A DNA stretch of 64,000 nucleotides from Cunninghamia lanceolata (GCA_027924645.1 BSBN01000037.1:496001-560000), one strand, 5' to 3'. Counted from the stretch's first letter, positions 11,223 to 20,814 are shown. Notes: a model not told the origin generated them from the sequence alone. A program made the numbers and translations.

Positions 11223-11456
11223 ACTTAGCTTGCTACCCAATTTGCAAAACCTTTAGCAAGTGTTGTGCCTTATGAACCATTCATTATAGAGCTCCTTAGC
11301 TCATTCATTTTCAAGTAGGTGGTGTTTTCACAATGTCAAATTATGTGATGTTTTTTTTTCCATTCTAGGATTCGATTACATAGTTTTTGAGTCAATCTTC
11401 ATCGACCCATATTTCATGATTAGTGGTTCACAAGAATCCATCTTTTATGAGCATGA

Positions 11457-11808
11457 CTCTTAGTGAATTGTGTGATATCTTTTTTGCACGTTTTACTTAA
11501 GAGGTTGAATGCAACCTAAATAGTTGAATGTGTGCTATCCTCTAAATTGGGCTTCTCGTTATTGGCTTTTAGGCTTCACTGAATGTTACTATATTCTGGC
11601 ACAATCAGTGGAGTTGATTCCAAACTTTGAGCAGACATATCCTTGATATTACTAAATAAATTTTTATTCATATTTAACATGGGAGTCTAGTTGCATGTTT
11701 TAAATCATAAATAGGTTGAGTATGGGAATGCAGCAGTGACTATTTTTTCTTTAAAGTTAGGAATAGAGCTATTTCCTGAGATTGACAGTGTTGTCTCTAT
11801 TTCTGCAG
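11457..11808 (+). other. End of the 7.8-kb intron; nothing but the acceptor
   Basis: About 350 bp without recognisable content, ending in the acceptor ttgtctctatttctgcag directly before the exon at 11,809. Confidence 0.6.
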
Positions 11809-11880
11809 GTGGATCTTCCTTGTGCATATGCCTGTGTAGATAGCAGGATATTTGATGTGACCGAGTGGGTTGCTTGCCAG
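11809..11880 (+). CDS. DNAJC14-like co-chaperone, exon 3 of 4 in window
   Basis: A small phase-0 exon of 24 codons, preceded by tttctgcag and followed by gtaatc. It encodes VDLPCAYACVDSRIFDVTEW and ends in CQ. In plant homologues the matching segment reads VD.P.A(Y/F)VCA(D/E)SKI(Y/F)(D/E)V(T/S)EW..CQ, immediately after the GLLQK segment. The conserved cysteines and the terminal EWVACQ fit the Jiv90 fold. The exon is intact although it sits between introns of 7.8 and 3.1 kb packed with repeats. Confidence 0.9.
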
Positions 11881-14800
11881 GTAATCTTTCAGCTCTGTTT
11901 GTGAAATGTTTAATGCCTCAACATGTTTTGATTTCCAATTGAGGTGCCAATACACCAATGCTTCCAGTTCCCTATGAATTGCAGAAAGTTATGTCCTTAT
12001 TAACATGCACATTGTGCTTGTGTGAAAATGTATTAATTGTACATGTTCCTGTTTATACCCAACAAAGTTCTAGTGTTTTTCTTTCTTCTACCAGCTGTCA
12101 CTCATGGAGCATTCATCAAATCTTCCTATTTTTGCTTGCTTGAATGAAATGTGATTCTGCTATTGGCGGTCTGCTGAAAGTTAGTTGCCACTTTTTGAGA
12201 ATATTGGAGTTGGTTTTTTTGTCTTATAATTTATATAAGGAAAACAACTATATGCTCTGATGAGTTAAAATTTAAACAATTTATATTAACTTGTAATGGG
12301 TGAGATACATGGTTAATTATTAACCGAACTGGGCTCACATATGAGTTGAGAAGCACTTTTCAAGTTTTACATTATTTTTGTCTTGTTTCTCCTTTTACAG
12401 CTACATGTCACTAGGTATTACGGTACATAAGCTCCGGGGGATCATTGTATTATTGTGCCTGAGTTTCCTGGCTCCAGGGGGTTATAAAAGTCTTCTCTCT
12501 TAATAATTAGGAAAACTCCATAATGTGCCCGCCCTGCTTCTATAACTGTTCCTTTTGTAGAGTTATATATCACTTCTTGATTGTGAATGCCACCTTTCAG
12601 TTTGGACCTTTGGCATTGTATCACTGATTATTCCTTATAACAGTTCATAAAATCGATCATTTAGTTAGGGGGATTTTTGTGTTTACATCTAGGGTTCTTC
12701 TATTGCAGCATGTTTCCCAGCTTATATTCTATAAAATTGCATTTGATCTATCTATTTTTAGAAATGTCTTCCTTTATTTACACTTTAAGAATTAAGATCT
12801 CTCCATAGAAATATGGTAAATTTGCTATTGCTGTTCTTATGGGCTTCATTGGCTTTAGATCCACATAATGTTTTTTTGCACATTCCACTTTGGATTTGTT
12901 GTTTATTAGTATTGTGAAATGAATGTATGGCATTATTTCACCATCTTTAATACAGTCCATTAATAAAGGTGTATTGTGGTCTTGTCTCACGTTTTGATAG
13001 CTGGCAAAAACTAGGTTCCATCCTCTTTATTTGCTCATCTCCTCTTGCATGATGGCCGTGTAGTGCAATAGCCAGCCAAAGTGTAATGAGCCTTGTTGTG
13101 ATGTTATCTCTGCTTTGCTCACGAAATTTACATATTGTGTTTGGAGGGTTCATCCTTGTAGACAGGATACTCACATCATTCTTTCAGCAAAATCTAGACA
13201 CAAGTTATGCCTCATTTTAACAAAACTCATCCTATGGCCAGATGTTCAATGGCCTTGATCACTGACTTTCCAGGATTGAAATCTGGCAGGTTTGCAGGAT
13301 TTCATTGATCAGGCTGATGCTATTAGTATTGTCCCTAGAAAAATTGTGCTATATGGAATTTGGTTCATAAAAGTTCCTAATATAATCAAAGACTTTTGGC
13401 CAGCTGGAGAATTCGACATTCTATTTTTTTTTTCTGGTCTTTGCCTATTGTATGCATTCCTCAGATAACTCATCTGCTCCAATTTCATGATGACATTATT
13501 TAGGAGTGGCTGCGATTAATATCGGTATGGATTATGTTAAGCATACAATATTATGTTTCTGGCAGGGGAAACACAATTTGCTGAAGTTTTCCAGCTAAAC
13601 ATTGCTTCAAGTAATTTCAAAATTTGCAATAAATCTGCATACTTGAGGCATAACTATAAGCTTTAATGTTTACTTTAGAGTGTAAACAAAAATTGCAGCA
13701 AAAGTATCCTTTTGAAATCTTAGCTTCAGCTTTAAAACCATGCAACATACAGCATAAAGAGAATATGTTAACAAGGAATTCATAAATATGTTTGAATTCC
13801 CTTCACAAACTGTTCAAAACATCACTCTAGAAAACCCCTAGGATATTAAGTGGTCCTTTACATTGAAGTCCTAAAACATTCCACTTAACTGGAAAGGAGG
13901 CTGGAAACCATAATCCTCTCTATTTATTGGACAAAGAACCTTTATGCAGGGGAGGGGTGCCAGGGCGTGGAGATACAAGAAAGGAGTCAAGCTCTGTACA
14001 AAAATTAGTCTCTAGAAAAATGAGAAGTTTTAAGGTATTCGTTGTCAATAGAATGCTACAATCAACTAAGAGAACACTGCCTGTGGAGTGGAAGGTTCTC
14101 TTTCGAATCAAATAATTTTCTTGCTTTTCTAGGTACACATTATTTCTTTGAATCTTTCCAAGTACTTAAGCTTGCATATTGATTTAACGTGGTCTACGAC
14201 TCTAGAACATAGTTGCAGAAATCTTTAAACAATCACAATATTGATTTAATGTGGTCTATGACTCTAGACCATAGTTGCAGAAATCTTTAAAAAATCACAA
14301 TTTATCTTGATTAATCTCCACTCGGCCTTGCTGCTGATCTTTTTTTTCCCCAAAAATCTCCAGTTTTTTCAATTAATCATTCAACCCAGTTTGTTGGTCA
14401 AAGAAGTGTGATTTAATCATGATTGGTTCCTGATTAAACTACAATTTTTTGGAAGTCACGAGTTTCACGAATTTCAAAAAAATTGTGATTTCTGTCTATA
14501 AAACTTGCATTTTGGACAATCCTGCTCATTTTTACACACCTTTTCTTTTTCAATTTATTAACAGTGATTACAGCAATTTTTTTAAAGTTTTCCTTAACCC
14601 TAACCCTCATCTTAAACTGATTTTTTCCCAGTTAAATCCCAATTAATTGAAGAAATCTGTATCTTTTGGTTTGCCAAGTTATTTTTAGAAAATAAAGTTG
14701 ATCGTACATCAATCACCTAGTTGCCTGAGTAGTGAGTCGTAGAAAAGTAATCTAACTGCATATCAGTGATGTAAATACGTCAATTGCAGACTACCCTAGA

Positions 14801-14983
14801 AGTTTGTTATATTGATAAAATCAAGAGTACAGAGTACCAATGCAATTGAATGTGCTGTACAGTAGTTACTGAATTTTGTTAGTTGCTTTAGAATAATTAA
14901 TGTTTTCATGAATTTCAAGAAAAAAATGATATTTGAGTGAAGTTAAACAACATATTCTGAGAAAAATTAATGTTTTGCCACAG
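11881..14983 (+). other. Intron of 3,103 bp; no transposon domain recognised
   Basis: Starts gtaatc and ends ttttgccacag. Apart from a tandem duplication at 14,178-14,301 I see no coding similarity, RNA gene or LTR ends. Open frames such as 12,442-12,624 (-) and 13,920-14,138 (-) resemble no known protein. Confidence 0.6.
14178..14301. repeat. 62-bp tandem duplication
   Basis: Two adjacent 62-bp units (14,178-14,239 and 14,240-14,301) both begin attgattta and share catagttgcagaaatcttta, with a few substitutions. It lies within the host gene's last intron. Confidence 0.9.
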
Positions 14984-15277
14984 GGTATGAAGTGTACACC
15001 GAACACTCATAAACCAACTTTCCACATCAATACTACCATCATGGGTAAGGGTTCTGCACGTGGGTGTTCTCATGGATACAAAGACAGTGCCAATGGAGGC
15101 ATGGCTACAGACTTAAATGAAAATATGACAGAGGAAGCGTTTTTCAGGTGGTTTGCAAATGCAATGGCAACTGGCATATTTGACAGTGGTGATGGTGCAC
15201 AGGAAAATTCGAACACGGAGACCAATAGTCGTGCCAAAAATAGCAAAAAAAAGAGGAAGGGCAAGAGACAATTCTGA
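14984..15277 (+). CDS. DNAJC14-like co-chaperone, last exon with stop codon
   Basis: The exon has 97 codons plus TGA, in phase 0 after the acceptor gccacag. It opens GMKCTPNTHKPTFHINTTIM, matching the GM(R/K)CP.NTHKP(S/T)FHVNTS segment that closes the plant Jiv90 region. A variable linker and NMTEEAFFRWFANAMATGIF follow, the conserved (M)TEEEFFEWLQNA..SG(M/I)F helix of these proteins. The C terminus is a polar, lysine/arginine-rich tail ending KKKRKGKRQF, comparable to the KKKKKGKKQW-type tail in other plants. The frame is fully open, and the four exons join without a phase problem. Confidence 0.9.
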   Translation, partial: GMKCTPNTHKPTFHINTTIMGKGSARGCSHGYKDSANGGMATDLNENMTEEAFFRWFANAMATGIFDSGDGAQENSNTETNSRAKNSKKKRKGKRQF

Positions 15278-15538
15278 AGACCAGTTTCAAGATGCTTGCA
15301 TTTGGTTTTTCTCATACACACCGAGTTTGCGGTTGTTCCTTACTTGTGTAGTTATTTGTACACATCTTGGGCATAAACACTTGTATTCCAAGCCTTGTAA
15401 ATTCAGCATATAATTTTGATTTATAGAGGAAAAACATTTTGCTATTGTGCTCAGGAATTCCACTTTTGACAGGTTGTTTTACATGTGAATTGAGGTTGTT
15501 ATAAAACCACAAATATAAGAGAAAATCAACAGAAATAA
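15278..15538 (+). other. 3' untranslated region and downstream flank of the host gene
   Basis: Follows the TGA at 15,275-15,277. T-rich plant-type 3' UTR sequence with no canonical AATAAA. Near-upstream elements such as ataatttt (about 15,409) could serve. The downstream limit is taken as the probable start of the LINE. Confidence 0.5.
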
Positions 15539-15648
15539 GGGGGAGGCTGGTGTGGTAGTGTTCTGGTGGGAAAGGCGAAAAATCGCTCTCCATTGTTCTC
15601 TCCATGCTGGCTGGTTTTTTTGTTTCTTGGTCACCTTAGTGTATAGTC
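15539..15648 (+). mobile_element. Probable 5' end of the LINE, cut off by element B
   Basis: Begins GGGGGAGGCTGGTGTGG and continues with G-rich then T-rich sequence, the usual look of a plant L1 5' UTR. It stops at 15,648 where B's LTR starts. B's other end at 49,638 is followed by 5' UTR-like sequence leading to LINE ORF1. The two pieces are joined by the TAGTC/TAGTT duplication, so I infer one LINE split by B. The exact start and the LINE's own target duplication were not found. Confidence 0.5.
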
Positions 15649-15818
15649 TGTTTATTGCCTACTGGTTTGGGATAGAAATATATAGAGTAAACAGAATATG
15701 CATGGAAAGTAAATATAACATCATGACAATTTACTCATTGTCTGCCCACAACAAAATTGATAGGTATATTATATGCAAATATGCTCTCATACAATGTGAT
15801 AGGCAATTCAGAACAAGT
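15649..15818 (-). repeat. Element B 3' LTR, first part (U5 and R side)
   Basis: 170 bp starting TGTTTATTGCCTACTGG, matching the start of B's 5' LTR at 49,294 and sharing gatagaaatatatagagtaa and tctgcccacaacaaaa. It breaks at gaacaagt, where element A begins. The rest is at 20,815-20,989. Confidence 0.9.
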
Positions 15819-16121
15819 TGTTAGCGGCATATTGTACTTGTTATGTTTAGTTATGGTCGGTGAGTAGTTATCTTCCGATGAGTGTTGTCGTTGGCGACAG
15901 TTGGCCATCTAGGCAACCGTCTACCGCCTATATATACTTTTCATTTCATTGTATCGGACAATGCAGTTTTGATGTGATTGTATTGGCAAGTTCTGAATCA
16001 ATATATCTATGAGTTCTATTGTGCCATTTCAATGAGTATTTTGTTATGATGTTATTTTATTCTTAGTTTATATATTCTGTTTTCTCTGTATAAATTATCT
16101 AGACTTAATAGATAGTAAACA
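15819..16121 (+). repeat. Element A left LTR
   Basis: 303 bp, from TGTTAGCGGCATATTG to GATAGTAAACA. A TATATATA box lies at 15,929-15,936. The reverse complement of 20,521-20,809 matches it along its length apart from the outermost 22 bp and scattered differences. Confidence 0.92.
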
Positions 16122-16124
16122 TTT

Positions 16125-16137
16125 TGGCGTCGTTGCC
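16125..16137 (+). other. Element A primer-binding site (left copy)
   Basis: TGGCGTCGTTGCC, three bases after the LTR. It matches the complement of the plant tRNA-Asp 3' end for 12 of 13 bases, but the next bases (tattcgg) do not continue the match. Confidence 0.75.
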
Positions 16138-16439
16138 TATTCGGAATCGGGTTGAAGGATGGCGCGTTGAGTCGTCGATGACAATTTGAATAGTCGGTGA
16201 CGAGTAGAGTGGATGACGACTATGGCATCATAATGGGTCAGCCTATTCAGCGGAGCGAAGAACCACGACCCACAAGGGAGATAGAAAATAGAAGAGCAGT
16301 GTGCAAAAAGTGATAGAGAAGACAACGAGCGAGAAGAAAATGACCGAGAGGATGATTTAACACAAGACTTGGTGTATCTGTGGAGCCTAGCAGTGACAAC
16401 ACGTAAGAAACAAAGCCAATTGCAAAAACATTCCTAAAG

Positions 16440-18462
16440 AAATAATCACGGAAAATCTAGAAGTTAGTAGTGAAGTTAATAACCTTCTTGCTCATATGCC
16501 TAGGCTCTTGGCAAGAAACTTTCTAATCCTACAATACCTGCGTGAAGAGAGAGATAGGGAGCAGTGTCGACAACAGATACTGCAAAGATATGAAGAATGT
16601 ATGAAACGGGAAGAGGAGTGCGATGCTAACCGACATCGCACACCTTAAAATTAATTGCCCTTACAACCGAATAAAGAAATAGAAGTGTTAGCCGGAGTCG
16701 TAGTCGGGAGAAAAAGAGAACTCCGCACGTACGACAAAGCACAAGGCAACATACAAAGGAGTGGCAGGAAATAGCAAATGAGTGGGAGGAAATAGCAAAG
16801 CAGTTGCCACTTCCTGATGAGAGAAGAGGATCTTGTCGACCAGGTTGCAAATTCGAACGTACGATTCCCATCAATCGACCAGTGGGAAGACCAACCATGG
16901 TAGGACCCACTCTTGGAGATAAATGAAGATATCACTCAATGGGTTAAAGAGTTAAGCATCGGTGAGCGAGAGCCTACTACTCTTGGACTAGAGGAGCATG
17001 GGAGAAACCTTGTGGGCAAGAAGGGTGTGAGGTTTGTTGAGGGAGGAGTCGAGGACATTTGCGTGGCTGAGAGCACGTAGACAACATTGGGGCGTACGGG
17101 TCAAAACTCTCTAACGACCAGAAACCGAATAATAAAGTTGCGCCAAGGGAAGATGGTGACTCCATCGGGAAGTCCGAGTATGGAGAGGCAGAAGCTACCG
17201 AAGTTCCTCGGGAATGGATCGAAGGATCCAGTTTGGCACTGCAAAACTTGTGAAACAATATAGATAGCCAACGGACAAGATGATAGGTCCTATTGGTTGA
17301 GATCATTTCCAGCGACCCTTATGGGAATAACAATCGACTGGTACACCGAACTTGAGGCAAGTTCAAAAAGCAGTTGGGATGCACTAAAGAAGGCCTTCCA
17401 AGAAGAATTCAAACTTCAGAGGGATGACAATGCAATTGTTGCTAAGATTTACAATACTAAACAAGGAAATCACGAAAACGTACGGGCCTAGAATCGGAGG
17501 TTGAAGGAACTACTGGTAAAACTGGAGAAAGAACCTGCAGATGGGTTAAAGAAATGTTGGTTCACTGAGGGTTGATTCCCTCACTCAGAAGAAGATGAAA
17601 ATCGTACCACTATTGTCATACGCCGAGGCTTATAACCGAATGATGGACATCGAAAGTGAAGATAAGATGTCGACTCGAGGGAAGAAGAGGGATGATGATG
17701 ACGAAAGCTCGGAAGATAGCAATGGAGAATCCAAAACCATGCAAGTACTGAGAAAAGACATGATATGAATGATGAAGGAGTTCAAAGCCGAGAAGGAAAC
17801 TGGTAAGAGGAGAGCAAAGAACTTTGGTGCATCGAATGCAGTAATGAAGGTCATGTTAAAGCAAACTGCCCTAAAAAGATGTTCTGTGAAATATGTCAAG
17901 TAATGGGCCATTCCATCAAAGAATGCTCGCATAACCTAAAGACAAGGAGTACCCAAGTGCTCTATACAATGGGCGAACAATCTACCCCACCGACTACACT
18001 GCCAAAACAAAATAATTATAATGCATCTCCAGGTGGGTATCGGAACAATCGAAGAGGAGGTAATAACAGATTCAATGACAACGGTGGGGGGAGAAGCCGC
18101 ATTCAATACGATGCAAAAGGACAGTCGATGATCCAATGTCGTCAGTGTAATGAATGAGGGCATTTTGCGAGGGAATGCCAGAGTAATAATCAAAACAAAG
18201 TGAATGCACTGTGCAAGTGGTGTGGGCCCGGGACCATGAGGATAATGACTGCCCAAAGCAAAAATGTATGATTAATTTCATCTGCATCGAAGAAGAAGAA
18301 AATGAAGTTTTTGTAGTCACCCGAGCACAAGTAAAGAAGGCCAGTTATCCCGATCCCCGAACGGAGGAGAGACTCCGTGATCCCAGGAAGGAAGTGGAGA
18401 ATGCCATGGAGTCAGAATGGAGGAATTCAAGTAAGAAGACAAGCATAACCACTCGGTCATAA
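16440..18462 (+). pseudogene. Element A gag, broken (capsid plus four CCHC knuckles)
   Basis: Gag-like residues begin around 16,450 (NNLLAHMPRLLARNFLILQ). The capsid part at 17,297-17,560 reads GITIDWYTELEASSKSSWDA and later KIYNTKQGNHENV. The nucleocapsid part at 17,828-18,254 has CIECSNEGHVKANC, then CEICQVMGHSIKEC, then CRQC..GHFAREC with a stop between C and H, and finally CKWCGPG, whose CCHC is completed only after a one-base shift. That makes four CX2CX4HX4C motifs. Numerous stops and frameshifts make it non-functional. The matching region of B (46,986-49,270) shows the same design. Confidence 0.8.
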
Positions 18463-18513
18463 TCCGATAGGAATATTGCAAGTCAGGTATTACAAACCAC
18501 CATTCCAATAAGG

Positions 18514-19218
18514 ATGGCCAATCTCCTGCAAAGCATGCCACAACTGACAGTGGCAATATCCAATGTGGTGGAAGAAAAACCAAACAAGAGTAAGGATGAC
18601 GAGTATGTCATAATAGAGCCACCACCAAGTAGCGAGCAAGTCATCGATCCAAGGCTATTGGCAATTAATCTAGGAAAGAAACCAGTTGTAGTGCATATGG
18701 AAATTCTCAGAAGGAACTTGACGAGCACTATAGTTGACGGGGGATTTGGAGTGAATGTGCTACCTGAGGAGACTTGGAAAAGCCTCGGGAAACCCACTTT
18801 GTGGCCGCAAGACTTCCAGTTGGTGGGCGTTGGCCGGCACAGAATCAAAGCGCTGGGAGTGTTAATGGCTCAAAAGGTAAGGATTGACACTCAACAATTT
18901 TTATTAAACTTTGTAGTCATTACAACACATAATGCAACCTATGATGCATTACTTGGCCGAGGGTGGCTAATAGCCGCCAAGGCCGACCACAATTGGAAGA
19001 AAAATACCTTGTCAATAGAAAACAAAGGCAAAAGGTTTGTCATTGACTTCAGAACTCAAATCGTCAACGAGGAAATGTCATCCGATTATGATTCAGACAG
19101 AGGGGAGACGTCGGCCGAGGGAGAAAGAGGGCCTATGGAGCCCGATGATCAAGGTGTATTGAAACTACAAGAGTGCTCAGAAGACGAGACGAATTCATTG
19201 GCAAATGGAAGATTATGA
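18514..19218 (+). pseudogene. Element A aspartic protease region
   Basis: Open for 234 codons. The active-site stretch reads TSTIVDGGFGVNVLPEETW, with DGG where retropepsins normally have D-S/T-G. A hydrophobic YDALLGRGWLIAAKADHNW segment follows, which corresponds to the ...(I)LGR.WL second half of Ty3/gypsy proteases. B's copy at 34,885-35,504 reads IVDGVSGVNVIP, so the Asp is kept and the neighbouring residues vary. The region ends in an acidic tail and a stop at 19,216-19,218, before the repeat-rich linker. An intact protease frame in an otherwise decayed element is notable but may be chance. Confidence 0.75.
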
Positions 19219-19262
19219 ATTTTTCTAACTTGAATGCAACATGATTCAAATAAGAGAAGTTG

Positions 19263-19405
19263 GCGAGAGTTCTCGACTGACTGGTGAAACACTCGACAAC
19301 TCTTGGCGGACTAGTGAAACACTCAGCAACTCTTTGCCGACTAGTGAAACACTCAGCAAACTTGGGCCGACGGGTGAAATATTGTTGACGAGTAAAATAC
19401 TCGAT
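19263..19405 (+). repeat. Tandem repeats in the protease-RT linker of element A
   Basis: Four to five units of about 30 bp, each with (g/c)actagtgaaacactcagc-like sequence followed by aactctt or aacttgg and gccga. They encode a serine/threonine/leucine-rich stretch (TGETL, TSETL). B has a different repeat tract in the same linker. Confidence 0.8.
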
Positions 19406-19526
19406 GGAGGGAAATCTCGGTTGGCAAGTGCTCAACCACTTGGCAAGAAAGAATTTGTGTCGATGAGTGACAAATTGGAGGAAGATAATAACCAACCGAG
19501 AGGAGCTCATACCTTTCTAGCGACAT

Positions 19527-20498
19527 ATGAGGAATACAAAAGGGAATATTGAAATATATAGTATGCCCGCACACAAATTTGAACCTGAGAAGATCATGTA
19601 TGAAGAACCCTCGACGAGGAAAGTCAATCTCGGAGAGGAAAGTAAACCTCAAGTGATTCTGGTCGGAGATGACTGGGATCTAGTACTCAAGGCAACCGCA
19701 TTTAAGATCCTCATGGAATATAAAGACGTGTTTGCTTGGACTTACAAAGACTTGAAAGGGATACCTCTAGAATTATGTGTCCATAGAATACCATTGATAC
19801 TAGGAGCACGACCAGTGAGAAAAAGACCGTATAGGATGAACAAAAATTATGCGGCCAAGGTCCAGGAGGAGATAGAAAAAATGTTGGAAGTCGAAATAAT
19901 CTTCAAAGTGGATATGAGCCAATGGGTCTTGCCAATCGTCATCTCACTTAAGAAGGGAGGGGGATAGATTAGGATATGTGTGGATTTTAGGTGCCTAAAT
20001 TCAATAACTATAAAGGACCCGTTTCCAATCCCGTTCATAGATTCAATCCTGGAGGAAGTGGCCGGACATGAAATCTACTCATTTATGGATGGTTTCTCCG
20101 GCTACAACCAAATCAGCATAGTTGAAGACTATGTTTGTGGTTGAAGACAGAGTATATGCCTACAATAGAATGCCGTTTGGGTTGTGCAATGCTCTAGTGA
20201 CCTTCCAGAAGATCATCCTTCACATTTTTGATAAGACGTCAATGGGAAATTTTAAAGCCTTCCTTGATGATTGGTCAATCTATAGAGACCAGCAAATACA
20301 CTTGAAGCTCTCACTAAATGTATGGAGCATTGTGGATCACCCAGGCTAGCCCTGAACCCCAAAAAGTGCCGATTCATGGTACCGCAGGGCAAACTCCTTA
20401 GACATATAGTTTGCAAGGCCGAATTAAAAATGGATCCAAACAAAATAAGAGTCATTGTACAAATGGAGGCACCAATTGATGTGACGGGGGTAAAGTCT
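19527..20498 (+). pseudogene. Element A reverse transcriptase, truncated
   Basis: Pre-RT residues VFAWTYKDLKGIPLELC lead into RKRPYRMNKNYAAKVQEEI, then ICVDFRCLNSITIKDPFPIP and FMDGFSGYNQISI. YNRMPFGLCNALVTFQ follows, and the catalytic box is FLDDWSIY at about 20,260. There is an in-frame TAG at 19,965, a frameshift around 20,125 and another near 20,325. The frame ends in DVTGVKSF and then abruptly enters a PBS, so the thumb, RNase H and integrase are missing. FMDGFSGYNQI and FLDD are typical of the Athila/Tat side of Ty3/gypsy. Confidence 0.85.
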
Positions 20499-20499
20499 T

Positions 20500-20517
20500 T
20501 CCCCGGCAATGGCGCCA
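20500..20517 (-). other. Element A right primer-binding site (18 nt, tRNA-Asp type)
   Basis: On the minus strand it reads TGGCGCCATTGCCGGGGA, matching the complement of the plant tRNA-Asp 3' end (including CCA) at 17 of 18 bases. The match stops at exactly 18 nt, the usual limit of copying up to the methylated A58 of the primer tRNA. It is a longer match than the left copy. It is separated from the LTR by three bases and abuts RT sequence on the other side. Confidence 0.8.
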
Positions 20518-20520
20518 GAA

Positions 20521-20809
20521 TGTTTACTACCTATTGAGTCTAGATAATTTATACAGAGTAACCAAAATATATAAACTGAGAATAAAATAACATCATAACA
20601 GAATACTCATTGAAATGACACGATAGAACTCAGATATATTGATTCAGAACTTGCCAATACAATCACATCAAAACTGCACTGTCCGATACAATGAAATGAA
20701 AAGTATATATAGGCGGTAGGCGGTTGCCTGGATGGCCAACCGTCGCCAACGACAACACTCATTGGAAGATAACTACTTACCGATCACAACCGACCATAAC
20801 TAAACATAA
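20521..20809 (-). repeat. Element A right LTR, inverted and truncated by 22 bp
   Basis: Starts TGTTTACTACCTATTGAG and is the reverse complement of the left LTR, including the TATA box (tatatat at 20,703-20,709). It should end with 22 more bases (caagt, then the complement of the TGTTAGCGG end), but runs from ctaaacataa directly into CAAGT and B's LTR. A recombination between the internal CAAGT and the target-duplication CAAGT explains the loss. Confidence 0.85.
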
Positions 20810-20814
20810 CAAGT

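Larger units (their letters stand above)
9134..11456 (-). repeat. Tandem array of 5S-rRNA-derived units (about 350 bp each)
   Basis: Four units plus a leading partial unit lie head-to-tail. Each has a roughly 95-bp part resembling the 3' three quarters of plant 5S rRNA in antisense, and a roughly 250-bp spacer sharing phrases such as gagctccttagctcat, ttcaagtaggtggt and tagtggttcacaagaa. Spacing between 5S parts is about 337 and 352 bp. A solo LTR (9,924-10,750) interrupts the array. No primer-binding site or polypurine tract is seen, so it is not obviously a Cassandra-type element, although Cassandra LTRs also carry 5S sequence and remain the main alternative. A decayed 5S rDNA-like satellite is the other reading. 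Confidence 0.75.
15819..20809 (+). mobile_element. Element A: Athila-like insertion with inverted LTRs (both U3 ends outward)
   Basis: Inserted into B's 3' LTR with duplication CAAGT (15,814-15,818 and 20,810-20,814). The left LTR (15,819-16,121) is in + orientation and is followed by a PBS and by + strand gag, protease and the first half of RT. RT stops at about 20,498 and is fused to a PBS complement (20,500-20,517) and an LTR in minus orientation (20,521-20,809). There is no RNase H, integrase, third ORF or polypurine tract. The right LTR lacks its last 22 bp (see 20,521-20,809). Coding regions resemble B, so A belongs to a sister family. The two 5' ends facing each other are not a product of ordinary reverse transcription. 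Confidence 0.88.
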
